Positions 22,452 to 32,486 of a stretch of DNA of 64,000 nt are shown here, in pieces. Within the stretch, counting starts at the first letter, position 1; the number at the start of each line of letters is the position of its first letter. The notes beneath the pieces are model-generated. The model did not search any database. It had not been told where the DNA came from and saw nothing but the letters and a program-made list of their open reading frames with translations. The DNA lies in contig JARFIW010001177.1 of assembly GCA_036346225.1 (NCBI GenBank), positions 1,396,501-1,460,500 on the forward strand. Reading direction: 5' to 3'. This stretch comes from Platerodrilus igneus. Taxonomy: Eukaryota; Arthropoda; Insecta; Coleoptera; Lycidae. Made by a program: the position numbers and the translations under genes.

Positions 22452-24420
22452 ATCCGCCCCTCGTGTCGCCCAGTCCCCCCATGGCACCCCGCATGCCACC
22501 TCGCCATGGCCCCCGCGCCGCCCGCGCCCCTTCTGTGCGATTTAGGGTGTCACAGCCTTTATAAAAAAGAACAATGTTTTACAAAAAACAAATACAAACA
22601 ATTTAAATTTAAACCAAGCATGGAGTCAAAACAATTTTAAACAAAGTTAACAGAAGGCAGTCCTTTCTTTATGTTTGAGGGTTTAATTTTATCTAATTTT
22701 ATTCGCAGCTTAAAATTTAAATCGAACCCAAGTCTTCATCTCCTTTTCAAATAGGAACAAAGACCGTCAGGTTTCGAATTTAAAGACCGAAGTTTCCTCA
22801 TTTTGTCTTTGATTCCACAAAGATCCATTTTCGGTTTCTTGCAGCTTTAATCAATCGCAGCTTTCCCACTATATCCTGCATACGTATCTGTTAGTTGATC
22901 GACTTCTTCTTGTCGGTATTGGAGGAAATCATTTTCTCCCACACACCGTTTGCATGTCCACCACTTTTGGGAATATATGGTTGTTATAGGTTGTAAGACC
23001 CTCGGTTTTAAATAATCCGAAAGTTCTTATTAGGAATATACAATGTTTAGCGAACACTTTGCGTGTGGTGTACGCAGAAACCCGCATTCCTGTTCGTCTT
23101 TTTCGCATTTTGATAAATACGTTTGAATAACCTAGCATACGGATTTAGTACCATCTTTCGCAAGAACGCTACATAACAAAGAGTCTTTACTAACCGCAAG
23201 CACAGCGAGAACCCGGATGCAGTCAGTCCATCGGCACATAAATCTTATTCCTCATTTTCAATAAGATGTTCTGTCACATCTTTGATTGTTCGCACGCAGT
23301 CCATGAGTCCAGCCTGCATCATTTTCAATTCCAGTTGCTTTCCTTCCACCAGCGTAGGCATACATCTTTGCGTAAACGGACAGATAATATTTGCGCGTTG
23401 TCGAACCCTGGGCGAATGTTATATCAATCCCACCGAAATGACATTTCTGAATAGAAATGGTGTTGCAGATTGTGTAAAATATGTCACCGTGTAGCATGTT
23501 TAATTTTATTTTATTTCTGTCTTCCTCACATCTCCAACACGGTAAAGTTCAGCCGAGCACAACTATCAATCCTCCTCTTCGGACAACATCAGGAGTCAAC
23601 ATCTCATACACGTACGAGAGTATACACAACAGCAGCTATTTTAGCTTGTCCGATACATCATTTTGGCAGGTACAGTATTCGTTATATCACATCTTCCACG
23701 TTAAACACTTTGCACCGTCTACCGCACAGTATATTGCGTCAATCGCGAGCTTCAGAGACGCAAGTCACGTCTGACAACTAAAATCAGTGATTGCCGTTAT
23801 TCACCAGACACACATGTTGTTACACTCAGTTGAGCAGACACCACAGTTTTATCGTCAACATATGACACTCTTCGTACCTATAGCAAGTTGTACACACATC
23901 TCCATCTCTATATCCCGCAATCTGTTACATCCACACAAAGAGAACACCGAGTTCGTTTATTCTGAGTTCCTCCAAAGTTTCAACACATCGTTCCACTGGG
24001 AACACAGATTTTGATTATTAAGCATCGAGGTCTTTTCCGATAACTTTATTCTGGCCATCTGAGCTTCAGAACGAAGCTTAGCTTAACATTCGGAACATCG
24101 GTCAAACCGTAGATAGCGTTAAAGCATCAAATTTAGATAAACATCCTGTTTGCAGAGGTCGGCGTCGACTTAACCAACATTTATTGCAGGTCGCAGTCAG
24201 CATCGGTGCTCGACATAACAATCAGCATCGTCACCGATTGCATATTCGTCACATACAATGTCATTTGCAGCCCATTTCACAAAACACATTTGAACGTTAG
24301 CAGACTCGAAACAAAAAGAAATTTTTACAGATGCGAGATAGCGAATTGTTACCGCGCGCGGCGCTGACATATTCCACATAGTAATGTTTATGAAAACCGA
24401 CAATAATGGCAACCTAATGA
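22452..24420 (-). pseudogene. third arm copy, riddled with small deletions
   Basis: After the Rep-like leader at 22,441-22,451 the sequence jumps to the equivalent of about 19,830 (GC-rich block then TATAAAA) and runs on minus-arm order through companion and Rep-like sequence to about 24,400. It follows 19,830-22,030 and the inverted right arm but lacks short runs of bases every few to few dozen positions, so about 2.0 kb represent clearly more arm sequence. No frame survives beyond short stretches such as 22,929-23,138. It may be a real decayed copy or unpolished sequence read through a fold-back. Confidence 0.6.
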
Positions 24421-24679
24421 CAAGTCCATGTCATGGTCAAGCCCATGTGATCATGGAGTGCATATGTCACATGGGGTAATTTCACCCTATGGGGCAATTT
24501 CACCTAACTTAACATCCTACATATATCCGGATATATGTCGATGCGCATCCCTGTACGGCTCATCGGATAACAACATATTCGACTATCTTCGGCAATATAC
24601 GCCCTCACTCTGTAGAATACATAAAAGAACAATTTTTTCGTATTCAATTTAGTATTCGATAGTAGCTAGAACGGTAAAC
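24421..24679. repeat. second turning point of element B
   Basis: Contains a small hairpin (CCCATGTGA at 24,442-24,450 with TCACATGGG at 24,467-24,475), then GGGGCAATTTCACC motifs, ATATATCCGGATATATGTCG and the leader before the Rep-like start at 24,680. It is nearly the same as 22,240-22,451. Confidence 0.6.
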
Positions 24680-26219
24680 ATGAACGTCTCCAAGGTGATT
24701 AACGTTTCTCAACTTCTTGGGAATAAAGTGAAACCGACAAATGAGCGATTTGGATTATGGCTGTTGACAGAAAATATGTGCAACAATAATCTGGTGACAG
24801 ATATTGGTAATATTTGTTATGTCAAAGGCAAACAGATGCTGACTGGCAGACTACACACGCCAATTACAGAACCATTTTGTGACAATATAATGCTGGTTAA
24901 AATTTGCGACTTTTCTAACGCCGAACAAACATCTGCAAACAAAAGGATGTTTATCCTAAAAAATGAAAGTTGTGGTGCATTTAACAGCTATCTACGAAGA
25001 AAGTTTGACCGATTTGTTTCCGCTAGGCATGGTGTTAAAGCTGCTTCGTTCTCTGGAAAGCACTAACAAGATGGGCCAGAGAGTAAAAGAAATTATCGGA
25101 AAAGAAGACCTCAATGCATTAATAAAAATTCAAAATCCTATATGTGTTCCATACAAAGTGGAACTAGCAGATGTTAAGTTGAAAACTTTATTGGAGGAAC
25201 TACCAGATATATTAGACAAACTCACACAAGATTATTTCTATCTTTTTGACATGGATGTAACCTAAGATTTTGCGGGTATATCTAGCAAGATGGAGATGTG
25301 TAATTATTTAACTACAAACCATAACTTTTGCTATAAGGGCGAATACGAATGAAAGTGTCATATTATAGTTGACAACGATAAAACTGTGGGAATTGATTGT
25401 TTAACATGGCTAACAACCAATGAAAGAATTAAGATATACAACAAATTTGTGTGTCAGATAACAAGTCCTGGTGTTAATAAACAACTTGGTAATCATATAC
25501 TAGATTTTTTATGTTGTCCAGATGTACATTTAAGGGAAACATTTGGGTCTACTTTGGCCAAAGAACATGGTATTACGCGATTGGAAGCGACAATATACAA
25601 CTGTGCAATTGGAAGCTATGTCAATGCGGAACGGGTGTATAATCCCTTAAAAGACTGTTTAGTGTTATTGGAAGATAGTAAGTTATACTTCCTAAAGGCG
25701 CCAATGTACTCGGTACCACTTGCCAAAATGTGGAGTAAGCTATCGGACAAGCTACAAAATAGCTGCTGTTTAGTGTATAATAACCTACTACAGTACGTGT
25801 GTTGGGGGAATGGCAATACAAAGAAATTGACGGGCTTGCAAGTTAAGTTGTCCGAAAAACCAAAAGAAAGAGAGACATTGATAAAGTATGTGCTTTCGGC
25901 TTTTAGTTTTAACTATTTACCCGTAAATTATTTGGAGATAGTAGAGGAGGAAAACAGCCAAGATAAAATAAAATTTTTAAACAAGTGCTACATTAAAGCA
26001 GGTAGTACATATTTTACACGATCTTCAACACCATATTCTACAATTCCAAAAGAAATAGTCATTTCGGAATTGGGATTGATAAATACACCTAACATTCGCC
26101 CAGAGGTTGTACGACAACGCGCAAATATTGGTGGTAAACTCTATCCGTTTACGCTAAAGGAAATTGCCCCATTATGCATGCCATACGCTGTAAGTGGAAG
26201 AAAAGACAACTGGAATTAG
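24680..26219 (+). pseudogene. Rep-like gene, best-preserved copy (B right arm)
   Basis: About 513 codons with one frameshift near 25,060 and two nonsense codons (TAA at 25,263, where element A has CAA, and TGA near 25,348). N-terminal frame 24,680-25,066: TNERFGLWLLTENMCNN, ending in a basic RRKFDRFVSARHG block. Middle frame 24,963-25,265: LFDMDVT. The C-terminal 277 residues (25,386-26,219) are open: [25 protein letters not shown], then [11 protein letters not shown]. The spacing of IKIYNK, G-N-H and R-L-E recalls replication-initiator proteins of small replicons, and I recall similar unannotated proteins in fungal genomes, but no canonical HUH motif was found. Its role in replication is inference. 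The companion gene starts 5 nt downstream. Confidence 0.55.
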
Positions 26220-26224
26220 AGGAA

Positions 26225-27049
26225 ATGGATGCAAAAGGCGAAAATTGACTACATGGAAAACACTGCGACAATACGCGAACAATACAAAGATGTGTTAGAC
26301 AAAGAACATCTTATTAGAGAAAATGAGGAAGAATTAAAAGATTAATTTATGTGCCGATGGACTGACTTAGATACATCCGGGTTGTACAAGCTGTATGCAT
26401 TTGCGGTTAGTAAGAAAGACTCTTTAGTTATGTAGGTGTTCTTGCAGAAAAGGATGGTACTAAATCCGTATACTTTTTAAAAGGTTATTCTAAAACGTAT
26501 TTATCAAAATGGCAGATAACAAAACAAACTAAGGAATGCGGGTTTCGTAGCCTTGGCGTACACCACACGCAAAGGGGTTCCGCCAAACATTGTATATTTA
26601 TCTAGTAAAGAACCTTTCGGATCATTTAAAACCGAGGGTCTTACAACCTATAACAACCATATATTCCCAAAAGTGGTGGACATGCAACTACGCAACAGTG
26701 TGTGGGAGAAAAAGGATTTCCTCCAATACCGACAAGAAGAAGTCGATCAAGCCAACAAGATACGTATGCAGGGTATAGTGGGAAAGATGCGATTAAAAGA
26801 TTGTCACAAGCTGCAAGAATTACGCGAAGGAATGGATCTGGTTGTCGGTGGAATCAAAGACTTAAAATATAGAAACTTCAGTACATTTTACAATTCGAAA
26901 ACCTAGACGGTCTTTATGTATCAAACTATTGGCTAGAAAAGGAGATAGAAGACCTAGTTGTCGATTTAAATTTTAGGCTGCGAATAAAATTAGATAAAAT
27001 TAAAACCACTCCAAACAAACATAAAGAAAGAACTGTCTTCTGTGTATAA
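26225..27049 (+). pseudogene. companion gene downstream of Rep-like gene (B right arm)
   Basis: The start ATG at 26,225 lies 5 nt after the Rep-like stop. A frameshift follows the fourth codon (one A fewer than in element A). Recognisable blocks are MCRWTDLDTSG (about 26,348), SKKDSLVM, the open frame 26,553-26,906 with TRKGVPPNIVYLSSKEPFG and TEGLTTYNNHIFPKVVDMQ, then in another frame SNYWLEKEIEDL to a stop at 27,047-27,049. The full-length form would be about 270 residues. The family is unknown to me by name. Consistent pairing with the Rep-like gene in every copy suggests a joint function. Confidence 0.5.
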
Positions 27050-27165
27050 CTTTGTATTAAAATTAAGTTTAAATGACTCCATGCTTGGTATTAAATATTT
27101 TTAAATTTGTTATGTATAATGTCAGAATAAACATTTTATAATAGTATATAACATTGTTCTTTATT

Positions 27166-27174
27166 TATAAAAGG
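27166..27174 (+). promoter_or_regulatory. candidate TATA box (B right arm)
   Basis: TATAAAAGG followed by CTGTGACGTTACC, as at 5079 and 19,915. It is followed by a GC-rich stretch with repeated GGGTGCGCAT-like units (27,210-27,280). Confidence 0.4.
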
Positions 27175-27380
27175 CTGTGACGTTACCCCGAAATAGCAGT
27201 CGCACAGAGAGGGGTGCGGATGGGCTGGCGCACGGGTGCGCATGGTCAGGGGTGTGCATGCGCAGGGGTGCGCATAGGCTGGGATGTGTCTGGGCGTACA
27301 CGATGGAAGCGGATGTTAACAGTTGCCAAGCATCCAATTCTTTATTTGGATGGTATCGAGTACTTGTCTGCGTATGTATC

Positions 27381-27497
27381 CCGAGTAAAAAACACGATTT
27401 GTACACGTATCTTATTAATAAAATTAGTTTATCGAGGGAAGATGACAAAAGGTACATCATTCCTAATAGTACATCAACATACACATGGTGGGCATAA
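27381..27497 (+). pseudogene. PolB C-terminal tail fragment (B right arm)
   Basis: In frame with the 106-residue ORF that ends at 27,497. It shows KKHDLYTYLINKISLSRED then DKRYIIPNSTSTYTW, the typical last residues of Polinton/adinto-like PolB (IRS-H-x-IYT-x-INKIALS-DDKR pattern). The sequence upstream in the same frame is GC-rich and not PolB-like, so this is a stray tail. Confidence 0.55.
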
Positions 27498-27861
27498 AGA
27501 TATAAAATAGTTGTTTATATTTGTATGGATTTTGTAAATCTATTGTATATATTAGTTTTAAGATTCCATAATTTTTAAGTTCTTCTCCCACCTTCCAAAT
27601 CCTTCCGGCTTCTATCCTGGTTGACAGAGTATACGTGTTATCTCCACGTGGTATTCGCGGGACAGGGCGTTTTAGATTTCTAGAGTTGGTTAAAGCATAT
27701 GTCTTGGGTAGCGAAAAAGGGTTTTAAGATGTAGTTAAATAAAGATGGGCAAAAATCAGCGATTTGGGTCTTTAAAAGGCATAACTTTGCATGGGGTGGG
27801 CCTATTTAAAATTTATTTACAGATTTGGGGTCTCTAGAAAAATTTAATATATTAGTTGATA

Positions 27862-28079
27862 CCTAGCAAAATATATTTATCTTAAAAGAGTGACTACCCC
27901 GCGTATAACAAATACAATATAACACTTGTCGACAAAAAAGTTGTAGGGAAATTTAAAAACGAATTTAATGGGGGTCCAGTATTAGAATTCGTTGGTAGTA
28001 AGGCTAAGTCCTACTGTATTGTAGGCGAGAAAGATACGATTAAAAAGATTAAAGGGGTCCCACAAAGTGTAGTTAAGTA
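27862..28079 (+). pseudogene. PolB C-terminal fragment, cut at 28,079
   Basis: Matches the first half of the 131-residue fragment at 5800-6195 (DKKVVGKFKNEFNGGPVLEF, then K-A-K-S-Y-C). At 28,080 it breaks and runs into a duplicate piece of the companion gene (28,080-28,180, LTTYNEH then MDMQLRSSAWEN). The lost second half of this PolB block is found 2.24 kb away at 30,322-30,414. Confidence 0.55.
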
Positions 28080-28180
28080 AAACCGAGGCTCTTACAACCT
28101 ATAACGAGCATATACCTCCAAAAGGAATGGACATGCAACTACGCAGCAGTGCGTGGGAGAATAAGAATTCTCTCCAATAA

Positions 28181-29240
28181 GAAATTAAAGTTTCCATGTA
28201 CGTAGCACCAGTCATTGGGAAATGGTAGAAATGTGGAACCTATAAAGGCGATTATTAATTGTGGTTTAGAAAAATAATAGTTTTCGTGTACTAAATAAAA
28301 TAGCTTAGACTGGTTAATGTATATGGTTACATACTCGTACACATCCACAAACATCTGTTTACGTCCACAATGGCGATACCGGTAGTTTTTGTTTAACAAA
28401 TAGTAGGAAAGATACGTCAGGTGTTAGTGTGCGGAAGCCCATAGGATCGTTGGATTCAAAAAGAACGATGCGGCGGGATGTATGGTGGTCTCCGTTAGAA
28501 TAATCGAAAGTGGTTAATCGATCGTATTAGATGTTTAAATAAGCGAAAGTGTAAAGGCCTACATAAACAAAATTTAATTATCCAACAAAAAAGTGTGCGA
28601 TGTGCTACACTTATAAAGAAAGTATGGAATGGTGCTTTTTAGCGGTCCTAGCAGTAAAAAGGGCGACTGACTTTTTCAAGCAACTACAAGAATAGCAGTT
28701 GCGCAGAGGAGGAATATGCATGTATTATACAGTGCACAGTTGCTACAAAATATGTTAGTTTACGTGTAGCTCGGATGTGTAATTGATCACGACTTAAAAA
28801 TCCCTCGGAGGTTTTAAATGAAAAATGTTTGTAAATTATCAGAACGGGGGTGAGTCGAAGTATAATGGATGATTGACCGAGTTTTTCCTCTTTTTACGAG
28901 GGAATCGGAAGTTGACAGACATCGAGCATCTAATTCTCTATTTGGGCGATATCGAGTACTTACCGGTTCTAGAAATAATTACGTGATACCGACCGCTATG
29001 CGGAAGATTTGGTTCTAGGAAATGAACAACCTACGAAAGTACGGAATACTTGGTATTAATGCTAATTGGTTTAGCAACCGCGCTCGTGCACTCTTCGAGT
29101 GTATTCGGCAATCTTCGATTGGTGATTCATTTAGAAAATATTCAAGTCTGGCATTTCCGAAAATATAACCTAGAAGTTATTTAAAATTAAATTGCTTTAT
29201 TAGTAAGTATTCTGTAGACAACAAGTTTGGTATTCCCTTA
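28181..29240. other. arm DNA without recognised gene (B right)
   Basis: Mirror of 18,030-19,090. Small frames here are not shared intact between arms. Part of the segment that is absent from element A. Confidence 0.4.
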
Positions 29241-29248
29241 GTAAAGGG

Positions 29249-29479
29249 TTAAAGTGTTTTTATTAAGTTTTTGTATATAGTAGCATTGCATCTTCTACAG
29301 CACGACTTGCAACCAATTTGTCTGCGTGTGCTATAACCCTTTTGGCATTTTAATATGCACGCGATGCGATTGTTGATCCGTATAACATGGAAGACGAATT
29401 CCGGTATTTCTACTAACGGTATTCGCACCATCGACGATGCGAACCAGGTGCATGCATTGGCGCTAAATGTATTGGACAA
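29249..29479 (-). CDS. small Cys-rich basic ORF, antisense (right arm)
   Basis: 76 residues, with IACILKCQKGYSTRRQIGCK then SCCRRC near the C-terminus. The left-arm mirror at 17,822-18,004 keeps the same frame and ending (ATIYKNLIKTL). It is convergent with the arm genes. Substitutions between the arms include some that keep residue class, but there are too few to judge selection. Unknown function. Confidence 0.25.
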   Translation of the reverse strand: MSNTFSANACTWFASSMVRIPLVEIPEFVFHVIRINNRIACILKCQKGYSTRRQIGCKSCCRRCNATIYKNLIKTL

Positions 29480-29659
29480 GCAGCAAGGATTTTAACGTCA
29501 TTTAGTCCCCCACAGAATCCTCAACATCGTTCGGTCGTCTTCGCAAACCTTCGGTATGCATTCTATAAGGAACATAAATCAGGTATGCTACAGTAAGCTT
29601 TTTGGTTATAAGTTAATTCGATTACAAGTTTAACCAAAGTCTTAAGTGCGGATTTTGTT

Positions 29660-30414
29660 TTGTACTAAACGTTTTTAAATGCGAGCCCTGTCACGTCTAC
29701 TTTACCAGGAGGGATGCTCTCAAACGGCACCAGAACAAATGTCGTGGTTAAGCTTATACATCCGTCGGCAGCAAAGTACTTAAACTGTGGGTCTTGCAGT
29801 ATCGCTTTTACAAGAATAGCTTACAGCAACACAAGGAAAAACAGCATGGTATGTTACTAAGCAGTAAACGTTCAGCTCCGCCAGCTGTTAAAGGGTCTTG
29901 TACGAAACAACCACGAATTATGTGTAAAGTGTGCGACATGGAGGTGTTAAAGTCTGCATACCCTGGTCATCTACGGAGCAACAAACATAAAAATGCATCA
30001 GTTACCGCTACTAACGACGATGGTGTAGAAATGGATAGCACAGCGTTTAACAACCGTATGACTAGCTATCGCATAAATAATGCCCGTGTCGGCGATGGCG
30101 TGCCCGAGCTTCTTTGTAATCAGAAGGAACGATTTACTCGATTACCTAATAAAAAAAGAATACATCATACAGCAATAAAAGTCGATTGCGAACTCTACGG
30201 CGTTTACACCAAAATGGGAGAAGAGACTACCGATGTGAAATCCTTTAACACAGAAAGTATGGTTATAACGTCTTCTAGTAATCCGGAAAATATGTACGAG
30301 GTCTTAAACGAAACCATGTAAACACCAACTTTATACCCAATTAATTAATAAAATCAGTTTGTCGGGCGAGGACAACAAAAAGTACATCATTCCTAATAGT
30401 ACAGCAACCTAAAT
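29660..30414 (+). pseudogene. PolB N-terminal part joined to C-terminal tail (B right arm)
   Basis: About 29,675-29,745: a finger CEPCHVYFTRRDALKRHQNKC, ended by a stop. About 29,789: a second C-x2-C start (CGSCSIAF) one frame away from 29,794. Frame 29,794-30,321 (175 aa): H-x4-H completing that finger, a third finger CKVCDMEVLKSAYPGHLRSN, then TAIKVDCELYGVYTKMGEE and VKSFNTESMVITSSS. This order of fingers followed by an A-I-K-V-x-x-E-L-Y-G block is usual at the start of Polinton/adinto-like PolB. At 30,322 it switches directly to the C-terminal tail (QLINKISLSGEDN). Exonuclease and palm, including the YxDTDS-type motif, are gone, so no polymerase activity is possible. Confidence 0.65.
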
Positions 30415-30440
30415 AAGGTAGGTCAGTCAGCAATATTAAA

Positions 30441-30698
30441 TTGCTATTAACTGACTCACATTTAGCGTATTTTCCTACTGTAATCACCGTATTTGTTTGG
30501 AGAAGGTATACACTTTTAAAAAGAAATTATATACAGCTTTCACATGTAATTCGGAGCGATGATTACGCCGAAGTCGACCTTCCCATTTATATAATAAAAA
30601 CACATTACATTGGAACGTTTTTACATTATTCTCATATTGTTAGATTAACAACAATATGTCTTATTGACCGAAAACACGTCTCCTCTTTTTTACATTAA
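30441..30698 (+). CDS. small ORF of unknown function (B right arm)
   Basis: 85 residues beginning MLLTDSHLAYFPTVITVFVW. Lies between the PolB tail and the subterminal array. The mirror copy at 16,591 diverges after a frameshift. No family recognised and not present in element A. Confidence 0.2.
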   Translation: MLLTDSHLAYFPTVITVFVWRRYTLLKRNYIQLSHVIRSDDYAEVDLPIYIIKTHYIGTFLHYSHIVRLTTICLIDRKHVSSFLH

Positions 30699-31002
30699 TC
30701 TCTTTTTTACATTAATCTCTTTTTGTTATAGGTCTTTTTTAAACAACACATTAATTTCTATTTTTTTGCTACAGGTTACTTTAACCTGCTTGGATTTGGT
30801 TAAACGAAGAAGATAAATGTTATACTTTGTAAAAATTGTAATTAGTTTATTAAACTGTAAATCGGATAAAATAAATTATTAAATTTTTGCGTGCTTAATT
30901 TATTTATGTTAATACTGCTACAAGTTTGGTTAAAGGATTGTAGATATTAAAAAGGATAGCTGATTAGAAATCGAGATTGATATAAAAAATTTTTAAAATT
31001 CG

Positions 31003-32245
31003 GGTAGCTCCCTGGGGAATGGAGCTATCTAAAAAGTTCTTAGAAATTCGGATAGCTGAGAAAATTCTAATATTAATTGATACCAAACGATGTACATTTA
31101 TCTCGTGGGTGGAAGTGTAGAGAAAGATTTATCTCGCAGAGGGTATGTGTGTAACTTTGCAGGGCGTGGTCCGATTTTAAATCTGTTTGCAGATTTGGAT
31201 TCTGCGTAAAATTCTAAGCTAATTTAATGTATCGCATGACTAAAAAAATTTATAAGAACGCTCAAAAGTCGCTACAGGTAAAAAATCTTAAAATGATGGT
31301 AGCTCCCTGGAGAATGGAGCTATCTAAAAAAATCCTAGAAATTCGGGTAGCTGAAAAAATTCTAATATTAATTGATACCAAACAAGATAGGTTTATCTCA
31401 AAAGATGCGTCGGTTAGACGAAGAAAACTATTTGTTAGTTTTGCTTATAGAGCAAAGAGCAAAATTTAGAGATTTGGGAGCTTTAAAGTGTAACTTTGCA
31501 GGGCGTGGTCCTATTTTAAATCTGTTTGCAGATTCGAATTCTGCGTAAAATGCTAAGCCAATTTAATGTATCGCATGACTAAAAAAATGTTTAAGGACGG
31601 TCGGAAATCGCAACAGGTAAGAAATCTTAAAATCAGGGTAGCTCTATGGAAGGTGGCGCTATCTAAAAAATTTAAAAAGATTTGGGTAGCTGAGAAAATT
31701 CTAATATTAATTGATACCAAACAAGATAGGTTTATCTCAAAAGATGCAATGGCTAGACAAAGAAAACTATTTGTTAGGTTTGCTTATAGAGAATAGAGCA
31801 AAATTTAGAGGTTTGAGAGCTTTAAAGTGTAACTTTGCAGGGGGTGGTCCGATTTTAAATCTGTTTACAGATTCGAATTCTGCGTAAAATTTTAGACTAA
31901 TTTAATGTATTGGATGACTAAAAAAATGTTTAAGTACGGTCGAAAATTGCAACAGGTTAGAAATCTTAAAATCAGGGTAGCTCTCTGGGGGATGGCGTTA
32001 TCTAAAAAATTCCTAAAGATTCGGGTAGCTGAGAAAAATCTAATGTTAATTAATACCAAACAAGATAGGTTTATCTCAAAAGATGCATTGGTTAGACGAA
32101 GAAAACTATTTAGTTCAGAATGTTAGCGGTAAAAAAATCTTAAAATGAGGGTAGCTCCCTTAGGGCTGATGCTATCTAAAAAATTCCTAGAAATTCGGGT
32201 AGCTTAGAAAAATCTAATATTAATTGATACCAAACAATGTACATT
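31003..32245. repeat. subterminal tandem array, B right arm
   Basis: The marker GGTAGCTC recurs near 31,003, 31,299, 31,637, 31,976 and 32,149, giving steps of 296, 338, 339 and 173 bp. Units share TAATATTAATTGATACCAAA and AAATCTGTTTGCAGATT-type blocks and similar short frames (ILIDTKQDRFISKD). The pattern mirrors 15,040-16,265. Confidence 0.85.
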
Positions 32246-32477
32246 TATCTCGTGGGTGGAAGTGTGGAGAAAGATTTATCTCGCGGGTGGAAAGAATGCG
32301 GGTGTGACGTAATCAAAATGGTTGGGGTAAAAATTCCACAAGGAGTTCCACAAGGAGAGAGCAGGAGGAGATTCTTAAAAAATAAGACTTTATAGTGGGT
32401 TTTTACATGTAAATTTGGTCCAGATGTGTGTGGAAATGAGGATGCTGGTGGAAATGAGGTGGTGGTTTTCTTAATAA

Positions 32478-32486
32478 CCATCTACT
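32478..32486. other. right terminus of element B with target duplication
   Basis: CCATCTACT, the complement of the left end. CATTTA follows at 32,487-32,492. Confidence 0.8.

Larger units (their letters stand above)
14787..32486. mobile_element. element B: 17.7-kb palindromic Polinton-like element
   Basis: Starts AGTAGATGG and ends with its reverse complement CCATCTACT. The 6 bases before it (14,781-14,786) and after it (32,487-32,492) are both CATTTA, a 6-bp target duplication as in Maverick/Polintons. The two arms run inward through the same order: terminus, 338-bp tandem array, small ORF, PolB N-terminal part, PolB C-terminal pieces, companion gene, Rep-like gene, centre. Left-arm genes are on minus, right-arm genes on plus. 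The centre is doubled: turning points near 22.2 kb and 24.45 kb bracket a third, degraded arm copy. No integrase, capsid, packaging ATPase or adenain-like protease was found. It sits at the 3' end of transposase copy 2. Confidence 0.8.

Noticed and set aside
25616..25821. Minus-strand ORFs of 66 residues with similar relatives at 3906-4109 and 21,019-21,207
   Set aside because: They are antisense shadows of the Rep-like gene and recur only because that gene recurs.
24680..26219. Firm assignment to HUH endonucleases (Rep, replitron or parvovirus type)
   Set aside because: No clear H-hydrophobic-H pair or catalytic Tyr could be picked out by eye; kept as Rep-like only.
14787..32486. Polinton integrase, capsid, packaging ATPase or protease genes
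   Set aside because: Looked for and not found in any arm; the Polinton link rests only on ends, target duplication and PolB relics.
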